NCBI GenBank assembly: GCA_900770205.1
Contig: CAAGJV010000324.1
Coordinates: forward strand, 1-13,231
Direction of reading: 5' to 3'
Length of the DNA stretch: 13,231 bases
Origin: Desulfovibrionaceae bacterium
GTDB lineage: Bacteria > Desulfobacterota > Desulfovibrionia > Desulfovibrionales > Desulfovibrionaceae
Both the position numbers and the translations under genes were made by a program. Positions 1-6,648 of the stretch are shown piece after piece. The number at the start of each line of letters is the position of its first letter. The stretch's first letter is position 1. Under the pieces are notes generated by a model. The model saw nothing but the letters and a program-made list of their open reading frames with translations, made no database searches and was not told the DNA's origin.

Positions 1-107
1 ATATTTTTGCCTGATAGGCAGAGAAGCGTCGTTTTGTTATTTTATGAACAATGCTGAAAAAGCAGATGAATGTTACGAAGGCTTTTATGCGATGAAGGAG
101 TAAGAAC
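1..107 (+). other. Upstream flank of the flavoprotein gene; possible 3' end of another gene
   Basis: Two plus-strand frames enter from the left edge without a visible start. One stays open from base 2 to a TAA at 101-103, only four bases before the next start codon. The other is open from base 1 to a TGA at 55-57. Either could be the tail of an upstream gene, but about 20-30 residues are too few to recognise a family. The first frame also contains an ATG at 44 that would give a 19-residue peptide overlapping the ribosome binding site of the next gene. A short inverted repeat (TGCCT-GAT-AGGCA, 8-20) is present. I see no convincing promoter. An operon continuing from further left is plausible but unproven. 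Confidence 0.3.
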
Positions 108-2141
108 ATGAGCGAACCGGTTTACAGGCAGCTGTATCCTCATCTTTTCAGTCCGATGAGGGTGGGAAAAGCAACGTTTAAAAACCGTGTTTTTGTTGCG
201 CCGACGCATACGCCGTTTTCGGCAGGAGTCAACAATCTCCTGACGAACGAGGGTATTCGGTATTATGGAGGTTTTGCCAAAGGCGGAGCAGGCGCCGTTC
301 ATATGGGGGAATCGCTGCTCGACCGTGTCAACAGCGCCGCCCATGACAGCCATTTGAATATTATTGATGAAGAATGCCTGAAAGCCTATAATACCTATAA
401 TGAATACTGCCATATTTTTGGCGTAAAAACTTCCATAGAATTCAACCATAGCGGGCATTTTGCCATGCCGGCCTTCGGTGATGGCCGCGACCCCATGTCT
501 GCCATGGAAATGGATATGCCAAGCGGTGTCCATGTTCGTGCCATGAATGAAGAGGATATGGAATATGTGGCCCATATCTATGCCAAGGCAGCAAACATGG
601 CCAAACGCGCCGGTTTTGATATGTGCCTCCTGCATTACGGGCACGGGTGGCTCATGGGAGGGTTTCTTTCTCCCATTCTTAATAAGCGTACGGACAAGTA
701 CGGAGGCAGCGTAGAAAACCGTATGCGTTTCCCTCTGATGGTTCTTGAGCGTGTACGAAAAACCGTAGGCAAGGATTTTCTTATAGAAGTGCGCCTGAAT
801 GGTGATGAATGCGTGCCTGAAGGCATACAGATAGAAGATGCTGTTGAGAATGTGCGCATGCTGCAGGATTATGCAAGCCTCGTTCATATTTCTACAGGCA
901 ACCGCTTTGTTCCTTTCAGCAGAGCCATTATGCATCCAACGCATTTTATTGAAGAAGGGCATAATGTTCATCTTGCGGCGGCGATAAAAAACACACCGGA
1001 TATCCATATTCCCGTGGGCACGCTTGGCGCTATTGATACTCCAGCTTTTGCAGAAAAGGTGATTGCTGAAGGCATGGCCGACTATATTCTCATGGCAAGA
1101 GGATGGATAGCAGAACCGGATTGGGCAAACAAAGCCCGTACTGGCCATGCCGAAGATATCCGCCCCTGCATACGCTGCATGCACTGCCTTGATATTCCCT
1201 TGGGAAAGAGAAATACGAGCACGCATAATATTGCAGATATTTTTGATGAATTTCCCACGACAACACGCCGAGCGGAATGTGCGGTTAATGTTTTTCATGG
1301 CAACGGCCAGTGCAGGATAGACTTTCCGAAGGCTGCATCCAAGAAAAAAGTCGTGGTCATCGGAGGTGGTGTTGCTGGTATGAACGCCGCTATCAATGCC
1401 GCTTCGCGTGGACACGATGTTGTTCTTTTTGAAAAAACAGAGAAGCTTGGTGGGCAGCTTGCCTATTATGCTGATAACATGTGGTTTAAAAAAGACAGCA
1501 TGGAACGCTATCGCCGCTATCTTGAGATTCAGGTTCGAAAGGCCGCTGTCCGGATCCATTTAGGGGTGGAAGCCACGCGTGAAAGAATCAGCGCGGAATC
1601 TCCCGATGCTGTTATCGTAGCCATAGGCGCCGAACCGGTGATTCCTCATATTCCAGGTGTGGATAACGCCAATGTTTTTACTGCCGACAGGCTGCTGGGG
1701 CATGAAGCGGAGCTGCTGCCGGGAAAGAGAGTAGCGGTTATAGGCGGCGGAATGGTTGGATGTGAGGTGGCCCTTCAGCTTTCGCACCTGGGCTATGAGG
1801 TAGATATTGTGGAAATGGCACCTATTCTTGCTCCGGAAGGTATTTATACGGAACGGGTGCATACCATGTATATTATTGAGCATGATGAGAAGATCACGGT
1901 TCACGTTTCTTCTTCCTGCATGAAAATTCTTGACGATGGCGTGGAAGTGAACACTCCTGAAGGAAAGAAGAAGATCGAAGCGGATGCCGTTGTTCTTTGT
2001 GCCGGAATGAGGGCTCTGGCAGAAAAATCTGCAATGTTCGATGACCTGGCCTTCGATGTCATTCATGTTGGCGATTGCAAAAAGGTCGGCACCGTAGCCG
2101 ATGCAACGGCAAGCGGCTATGACGCCGCGCTGGTACTCTAA
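108..2141 (+). CDS. Old Yellow Enzyme-like NAD(P)H:flavin oxidoreductase, FMN/FAD/Fe-S (2,4-dienoyl-CoA reductase/enoate reductase type)
   Basis: A 677-residue cytoplasmic flavoprotein; no signal peptide is visible. Residues 1-350 form the FMN-binding TIM barrel of the Old Yellow Enzyme family, with NRVFVAPTHTP near the N-terminus, H176 and H179 in LLHYGHGW, and the typical FLSPILNKRTDKYGG segment. Cysteines C354, C357, C360 and C391 likely hold a [4Fe-4S] cluster. A Rossmann motif at G419-G424 should bind FAD and a second at G546-G551 NAD(P)H. This is the layout of FadH, enoate reductase, BaiCD/BaiH and trimethylamine dehydrogenase. Such enzymes pass electrons from NAD(P)H via FAD and Fe-S to FMN, usually reducing a C=C bond, though some act as dehydrogenases. 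The start has AAGGAG at 95-100. It is followed after 31 bases by TRAP transporter genes, so it probably acts on the imported compound. The last cysteine spacing (x30) is unusually long. The substrate is unknown, so I give no gene symbol. Confidence 0.9.
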   Translation: MSEPVYRQLYPHLFSPMRVGKATFKNRVFVAPTHTPFSAGVNNLLTNEGIRYYGGFAKGGAGAVHMGESLLDRVNSAAHDSHLNIIDEECLKAYNTYNEYCHIFGVKTSIEFNHSGHFAMPAFGDGRDPMSAMEMDMPSGVHVRAMNEEDMEYVAHIYAKAANMAKRAGFDMCLLHYGHGWLMGGFLSPILNKRTDKYGGSVENRMRFPLMVLERVRKTVGKDFLIEVRLNGDECVPEGIQIEDAVENVRMLQDYASLVHISTGNRFVPFSRAIMHPTHFIEEGHNVHLAAAIKNTPDIHIPVGTLGAIDTPAFAEKVIAEGMADYILMARGWIAEPDWANKARTGHAEDIRPCIRCMHCLDIPLGKRNTSTHNIADIFDEFPTTTRRAECAVNVFHGNGQCRIDFPKAASKKKVVVIGGGVAGMNAAINAASRGHDVVLFEKTEKLGGQLAYYADNMWFKKDSMERYRRYLEIQVRKAAVRIHLGVEATRERISAESPDAVIVAIGAEPVIPHIPGVDNANVFTADRLLGHEAELLPGKRVAVIGGGMVGCEVALQLSHLGYEVDIVEMAPILAPEGIYTERVHTMYIIEHDEKITVHVSSSCMKILDDGVEVNTPEGKKKIEADAVVLCAGMRALAEKSAMFDDLAFDVIHVGDCKKVGTVADATASGYDAALVL

Positions 2142-2172
2142 CACATACCGCAAACGGAAGAAGGAGAATGTT

Positions 2173-3228
2173 ATGAAAAAAAGCCTGATCATAGCTCTGG
2201 CGGCTGCTGCTCTGCTGTGTTTCGGCCACGGCTTCGCCGAAGCAAAAACATGGAATCTTCGTTTTACCGGTTCTGATTTCGAGGGGCACCCCAGCGTAGC
2301 AAAGGGACTTATCCCATGGTTCAAGGAAATAGAAAAAGCCACAAACGGCCAGGTTAAAATACGGTATTTTAATCCTAATACCATTGCTCCCGTTAACGAA
2401 ATCGTCACTTCCATAGAAAGCGGGGCTATTGATATGGGGGCTATCGACCATGCGAGAAATGCCGGACGCTTTCCGCTGCACGATGTTTTTGTGCTCCCCA
2501 TGATGAATAGCTGTTCAACCGCTCAGGGCATAACGGCGTGGAGACTTCTGCAGGAATCTCCTCTGCTGCAGAAGGAAATGGCATCTGTCAAAGTGCTTGG
2601 GTACTGGGGCGGTGGTTCCATGCAGGTTATGACAAAAGACCGGCCTGTTAAAACTTTGGAAGATATGAAGGGGCTGCGCATGGCATGCCTGAGCAAGCCC
2701 TTCGCCAACGCGGTAGAAGCGCTGGGAGCGAACCCCATCACGGTGCCTCTTCCCGACCTTTATATGACCCTTTCCCGGAATACGGCCGATTCCACGCTCT
2801 TTTCGCTCCTTGCCGCAGGTTCCATAAAAATCCATAACATCATCAAGCATGTCACGGTTGTCAGCCTGATGAAAGATGTTCGTTTCGTAGGCATGAACAA
2901 AGCCCTGTGGGACAGCTTTCCTCCAGACATTCAGAAAGCCATTGAGAGCACCTGCATGAGTGAGGAATGGGCCGTGCGCATGTCTCAGGTTATGGACAAC
3001 GCCGATGCTGCCGGCCGGGATCTTCTCACTAAATCGGGCGCAAAGTTTTACAGCCTTGATGAAAAGGAGCATGCCAAATGGGTAGAGGCATGTGCCTCTC
3101 TGGATAAGGCATGGCTCGATAAAGTTGTCAACCTTGGAACAGACAGAGCGGAAGCAGAAGCTTTGCTGAAGAGAGTTCGAGAGGTTGGAGGCAGCGTAAG
3201 TTCGTCTCTTGCATCCAAGAGCCGGTAA
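2173..3228 (+). CDS. dctP: TRAP transporter substrate-binding protein, DctP family
   Basis: A 351-residue periplasmic binding protein. The start at 2173 is chosen over an in-frame ATG at 2101 because AAGGAG lies at 2161-2166 and a clean signal peptide follows (MKK, a hydrophobic stretch, cleavage probably after A24 in FAEA). The mature protein has the DctP fold signatures: substrate capture segments, an ESGAIDMG-like motif in the first lobe, and the connecting region KTLEDMKGLRMA at about 160-171. It would deliver an organic solute to the fused permease encoded next. In most DctP proteins the motif after KGL is K/R-hydrophobic-Arg, and that arginine clamps the ligand carboxylate. By my alignment the position is A171 here, so the ligand may be bound differently. 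The ligand cannot be named. The gene is probably co-transcribed with the flavoprotein upstream. Family membership is confident; the specificity is inference. Confidence 0.9.
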   Translation: MKKSLIIALAAAALLCFGHGFAEAKTWNLRFTGSDFEGHPSVAKGLIPWFKEIEKATNGQVKIRYFNPNTIAPVNEIVTSIESGAIDMGAIDHARNAGRFPLHDVFVLPMMNSCSTAQGITAWRLLQESPLLQKEMASVKVLGYWGGGSMQVMTKDRPVKTLEDMKGLRMACLSKPFANAVEALGANPITVPLPDLYMTLSRNTADSTLFSLLAAGSIKIHNIIKHVTVVSLMKDVRFVGMNKALWDSFPPDIQKAIESTCMSEEWAVRMSQVMDNADAAGRDLLTKSGAKFYSLDEKEHAKWVEACASLDKAWLDKVVNLGTDRAEAEALLKRVREVGGSVSSSLASKSR

Positions 3229-3241
3229 CGATGATGTTTCG

Positions 3242-3275
3242 GGCAGGGCTCGCCATAGATACGGCCGGCCCTGCC
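3242..3275 (+). promoter_or_regulatory. Intercistronic stem-loop between dctP and dctQM
   Basis: GGCAGGGC at 3242-3249 pairs perfectly with GCCCTGCC at 3268-3275. The stem extends by a T·G pair, and an inner GCC/GGC helix (3252-3254 with 3263-3265) closes an eight-base loop. No T-run follows, so it is not a standard intrinsic terminator. Stem-loops behind binding-protein genes are known in several transporter operons to protect the upstream message from 3' exonucleases and so raise binding protein over permease. That role is inferred here. Confidence 0.6.
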
Positions 3276-3306
3276 GCTCCTGCAAGACATGCTGCGGAGG
3301 CTGCAC

Positions 3307-5214
3307 ATGGATTTTCTGGAAAGCGGAGCGAATCGCCTTGCTTTTTTTTCAAGTTATGTCAACGGCTGGCTTTATAAGCTTGCGGCTGTCGCCGGCGGAG
3401 TCATGCTCATTCCTACAGTGCTTGATGTGTGCAGCCGATGGCTGTTTCAGCAATCGCTCATGGGTGCCATGGAAATTGTAGAATTCTGCATGGTTATTCT
3501 CGTTTTCAGCAGCCTTGGATACCTGCAGGACCGGCGTTCTCATATCCGGGTTACGCTGATTACGGAACATTTTTCTGTTCCAGTACGGAATATGCTGGAA
3601 ATTGTATCGACCCTGTGCCCTTTCCTGCTGATGGGCCTTGTTTCCTGGTGTTCCTTTCAGAATGCCATGGGAAGAGCGGCTACGGAAGAAGTCAGCAGCA
3701 TGCTTGGCATACCTCTCTATCCTTTTATCCTGTTTGCCGCTTTTGGGTGCCTGGTGTTCGCCCTGGCTCTGTGTGCGAATTTTCTTAAGACAGCAGCCGA
3801 GATGGTGAAAGCAAGACAGCTGGCTTTCTTTGTTTTGGGCATTGCACTGAGTGCGCTGCTTCTGGCATTGCCCTTGCTTCTTCATGAATCTTCCCTGGCG
3901 GAAAATTATATCATGCTGGGCTCGTGCGGTTTTTTCCTGCTCATGCTCTGCATACTTCTGGGAATGCCTATAGGACTGGCCATGTCGCTTATCGGCTATA
4001 TAGGCATGCTGCTTATTTACCCTAATATTCAGGCTTCCTTTTCCATGCTTGGCGTAAGCCCGTATAACGTTGCCTCCAATTATACCTATTCTGTTGTGCC
4101 CATGTTTATACTCATGGGTGAGCTGGCCATGTACAGCGGAATAAGCAGGGATCTGTTCAACGCTGCGAATGTGTGGCTGGGGCATAAGCCGGGGGGGCTT
4201 GCCATTGCAACCGTAGGTGGCTGTGCAGGGTTTGCCGCTGTATCGGGGGATTCCATGGCTACCGCCGTTACCATGGCTTCCGTGGCATTGCCGGAAATGA
4301 GAAAGAAAAAGTACGACCCGGGTACGGCCTGTGCTACGCTGGCAGCAGGAGGAACTCTCGGCATTCTTATTCCTCCGAGTACGGGATTTATTTTTTATGC
4401 GCTGGTAACGGAAGTTTCCATTGGGCATTTGTTCGTTGCCGGAATTATTCCGGGGCTCATCCTGACTCTTATGTTCATGGGCATTCTCTACGGAACAGCC
4501 GTTGCCAATCCACAACTCCTTCCGCGCGGAGAATCCACAAGTTTTGCTGAAAAGCTCATAGCTATAAAAGGCGTTTTTGCCATGGCAGCGCTGATAGCGC
4601 TGATCCTTGGCGGAATACTCTTCGGGTGGTTCAGCCCGAATGAAGGAGGAGCCGTTGGAGCTTTCGGTACCCTTATTTATGCGGTGATGCGCCGCAGGCT
4701 TTCCTGGGAAGATTTCACTCATGCGCTGTATTCTACAGCGGAAGTGACCAGCCGCCTTTTGCTTATTCTCATAGGGGTAAGCATACTAGGCACGTTTCTG
4801 GCTGCCACGGCGCTTCCGTATGATCTTGCGGATATCGTGTTCAATATGAATGCCAACCGTTATCTTATTTTGGCCGCGGTTGTTGTCTTCTATATCGTCA
4901 TGGGCTGCCTTATGAGTGTTATTCCCATGATATTGCTGACTCTTCCTGCCATATATCCTACGATTACGGGATTGGGGTTCGATCCGGTATGGTTTGGTGT
5001 CGTTGTGGTTATTCTTATGGAAGCGGGGCAGATTACCCCACCTGTCGGCATCAATGTTTTTGCACTGAGTTCCGTGGCGACGGATATCCCCATGGCTGGT
5101 ATTTTCCGCAGGATCATTCCATTTTTCTTCTCCATGGTGCTACTGGTCGTTTTGCTCGCCCTGTGCCCGGGGATTGCGCTGTGGCTGCCATCTGTGCTGT
5201 TTGATGGTTTTTAA
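3307..5214 (+). CDS. dctQM: Fused TRAP transporter permease, small plus large subunit (DctQ-DctM)
   Basis: About 635 residues, nearly all hydrophobic. I prefer the ATG at 3307 to the in-frame ATG at 3289 because GGAGG at 3296-3300 is well spaced for the former and lies inside the latter's reading frame. Residues 1-165 are a DctQ-like small subunit with four membrane segments (about 23-40, 58-75, 98-118, 135-158). A further segment at about 170-188 links it to the DctM part. DctM shows the family hallmarks: a long glycine-rich entry segment with GMPIGLAMS, GFAAVSGDSMATAVT at about 308-321, GTLGILIPPST at 349-359, and GQITPPVGIN at 574-583. It would import the DctP ligand across the inner membrane, driven by sodium or proton flux. 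Fusion of Q and M is known in other systems such as SiaQM. A terminator follows, so this ends the operon. Confidence 0.93.
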   Translation: MDFLESGANRLAFFSSYVNGWLYKLAAVAGGVMLIPTVLDVCSRWLFQQSLMGAMEIVEFCMVILVFSSLGYLQDRRSHIRVTLITEHFSVPVRNMLEIVSTLCPFLLMGLVSWCSFQNAMGRAATEEVSSMLGIPLYPFILFAAFGCLVFALALCANFLKTAAEMVKARQLAFFVLGIALSALLLALPLLLHESSLAENYIMLGSCGFFLLMLCILLGMPIGLAMSLIGYIGMLLIYPNIQASFSMLGVSPYNVASNYTYSVVPMFILMGELAMYSGISRDLFNAANVWLGHKPGGLAIATVGGCAGFAAVSGDSMATAVTMASVALPEMRKKKYDPGTACATLAAGGTLGILIPPSTGFIFYALVTEVSIGHLFVAGIIPGLILTLMFMGILYGTAVANPQLLPRGESTSFAEKLIAIKGVFAMAALIALILGGILFGWFSPNEGGAVGAFGTLIYAVMRRRLSWEDFTHALYSTAEVTSRLLLILIGVSILGTFLAATALPYDLADIVFNMNANRYLILAAVVVFYIVMGCLMSVIPMILLTLPAIYPTITGLGFDPVWFGVVVVILMEAGQITPPVGINVFALSSVATDIPMAGIFRRIIPFFFSMVLLVVLLALCPGIALWLPSVLFDGF

Positions 5215-5239
5215 TCGGCCAATGACATTTTCCTGTGAA

Positions 5240-5272
5240 AAAAGGCTGAACATTTAACATGTCCAGCCTTTT
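5240..5272. terminator. Bidirectional intrinsic terminator between convergent dctQM and ahbC
   Basis: A 14-base arm at 5240-5253 (AAAAGGCTGAACAT) pairs with 5259-5272 with a single A-C mismatch and a five-base loop. The T-rich arm ends give a U-tract in both directions: CTTTT followed by further Ts on the plus strand, and six Ts on the minus strand. It sits in the 76 bases between the two converging stop codons, so it probably ends both transcripts. Confidence 0.88.
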
Positions 5273-5290
5273 CTCTTTCTGTGTGTTTTT

Positions 5291-6475
5291 TTACCTGATG
5301 CCTATTTCCTCATCGGTGAGGTAGCAGGCCGGATCTTCTGCCCATTCATCGCCGTAATAGGCTTCTGCGCGGGAACGGAAGTTGCCTCCGCAGATATTGA
5401 GGAAGCGGCATTTTGCGCATCTGCCCTTAACGTGCGGCTTCTTGTCCTTGAGCTTGTGCAGAAGTTCGATATTCGGATCATCCCAGATTTCGGAGAACGG
5501 GCGTTCCAGTACGTTGCCGAAAACATGGTGACGCCAGAACTGGTCGGCAGAGACATCGCCGTTCCAGGAAATACAGCCTATGCCGCGGCCGGAGCTGTTG
5601 CCTTCGTTGAACTGGAGCAGCTGGAAGACTTCTTCCGCACGCTTCGGGTCTTCCTTAAGAAGGCGCATCCACACATAGGGGCCGTCGGCATGGTTGTCGA
5701 CAGTGAGGACTTCCTTGGGATCGCCGGCATCGAAGGCCTCGCGGGTCTTATCCATGATAAGATCGACAATGGCCCTGGTTTCCTGATGGTTAAGATCTTC
5801 GTTGATAAGTTCCGTTCCTCTGCCGGAATAGACAAGGTGGTAGAAGCAGACGCGGGGAATATGCCTTTCGCGCAGGATATCGAATATCTTCGGGACTTCT
5901 ACGGCGTTGCGCTTATTGATAGTGAAGCGCAGGCCCACTTTAATGCCTTCTTCCCGGCAGTAATCAAGGCCTTCCAGCGCTCTGCGGAAGGAACCTTTCA
6001 CTCCGCGGAAATGATCGTGGACTTCTTCCCCTCCGTCGAGCGATACGCCGACATAGGAAAGCCCGACTTCCTTGAGCTGTTTGGCCATGGCCCTGTCGAT
6101 GAGGGTGCCGTTGGTGGAGATAACAGCACGCATGCCCTTGCTCGTGGCGTAGCTTGCAAGCTCGGGCATATCCTTGCGGATGGTAGGTTCGCCGCCGGAG
6201 AACAGCATGACGGGAGCCCCGTAAGCGGCGAGGTCGTCGATCATTTGTTTTGCCTGGGCCGTGGAGATAGGGTCAACGCCCTTGTCGGTTTCGGCCTGAG
6301 CATAGCAGTGCACGCATTTAAGATTGCAGCGGCGTGTCATGTTCCAAACAACGACAGGCTTCTTATCTGCGGAAAACTGGAGAAGATGGGAAGGGAGCCT
6401 GCCGGAATGGCGGCCGTAACGCAAGGCATCGGAAGGTTCCACCTGCCCGCAGTAAAGCTTTGAAATACCGATCAT
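5291..6475 (-). CDS. ahbC: Radical SAM/SPASM-type 12,18-didecarboxysiroheme deacetylase (AhbC)
   Basis: A 394-residue radical SAM enzyme. The start at 6475 gives the family N-terminus MIGISKLYCG and has GAGG upstream; the frame is open for 38 more codons but without homologous-looking sequence. The SAM cluster motif is C50-x3-C54-x2-C57 (CNLKCVHC), followed by the GGEP motif that contacts SAM. The C-terminal third carries further cysteines (GIGC, GRCAKCRFLNICGG, DPACYL) that likely hold an auxiliary Fe-S cluster. AhbC removes two acetate side chains from 12,18-didecarboxysiroheme to give Fe-coproporphyrin III, in the siroheme-dependent heme b route of sulfate reducers and archaea. The N-terminus and cysteine layout suit AhbC or the related NirJ proteins better than the final enzyme AhbD. 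No other heme gene is in the window. Confidence is high for a radical SAM heme-pathway enzyme, moderate for AhbC itself. Confidence 0.8.
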   Translation of the reverse strand: MIGISKLYCGQVEPSDALRYGRHSGRLPSHLLQFSADKKPVVVWNMTRRCNLKCVHCYAQAETDKGVDPISTAQAKQMIDDLAAYGAPVMLFSGGEPTIRKDMPELASYATSKGMRAVISTNGTLIDRAMAKQLKEVGLSYVGVSLDGGEEVHDHFRGVKGSFRRALEGLDYCREEGIKVGLRFTINKRNAVEVPKIFDILRERHIPRVCFYHLVYSGRGTELINEDLNHQETRAIVDLIMDKTREAFDAGDPKEVLTVDNHADGPYVWMRLLKEDPKRAEEVFQLLQFNEGNSSGRGIGCISWNGDVSADQFWRHHVFGNVLERPFSEIWDDPNIELLHKLKDKKPHVKGRCAKCRFLNICGGNFRSRAEAYYGDEWAEDPACYLTDEEIGIR

Positions 6476-6550
6476 AAAGATCCTCGCTGGCGTTATATGG
6501 GAAAGGGCGTTTTTTGCTCCACGCCGAGGCTGCATGAATATGCCTGGATG

Positions 6551-6566
6551 CCGGTGCCGGCACCGG
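6551..6566. repeat. Perfect 16-base palindrome between mnmA and ahbC
   Basis: CCGGTGCCGGCACCGG reads identically on both strands. It lies 76 bases upstream of the ahbC start and 82 bases beyond the mnmA stop. As RNA it can form a CCGGTG/CACCGG stem with a CCGG loop but has no T-run on the minus strand. As DNA it could be an operator for a dimeric regulator. The surrounding 173 bases (6476-6648) hold no gene I can support. A GAGCGCTTC nine-mer occurs twice in them, at 6566-6574 and 6623-6631. Confidence 0.6.
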
Positions 6567-6648
6567 AGCGCTTCATACCATAACCGCACATCCGGCGGTA
6601 ATCAAGAGCGGATATCTTCTGTGAGCGCTTCGGGAAAAAGGGAAAATC

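Noticed and set aside
42..1559. Long minus-strand open frame of about 505 codons
   Set aside because: It lies opposite the well-supported flavoprotein gene. Its translation is rich in His and Ile-Met patterns from antisense reading and shows no family motif.
108..2141. Naming the flavoprotein as BaiCD, FadH or trimethylamine dehydrogenase
   Set aside because: All share this domain layout. Nothing in the sequence or neighbourhood decides between them, and no bile-acid, fatty-acid or methylamine gene is present.
3349..4722. Minus-strand open frame of about 457 codons
   Set aside because: It is antisense to the fused TRAP permease. The translation is highly polar with no recognisable domain, as expected opposite a membrane protein gene.
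3349..5214. Fusion of DctQ and DctM as a novelty
   Set aside because: Fused QM permeases are well known, so the fusion is noted only in the annotation.
5432..6463. Plus-strand open frame of about 343 codons
   Set aside because: It is antisense to ahbC, whose radical SAM motifs are unmistakable. It has no ribosome binding site or domain of its own.
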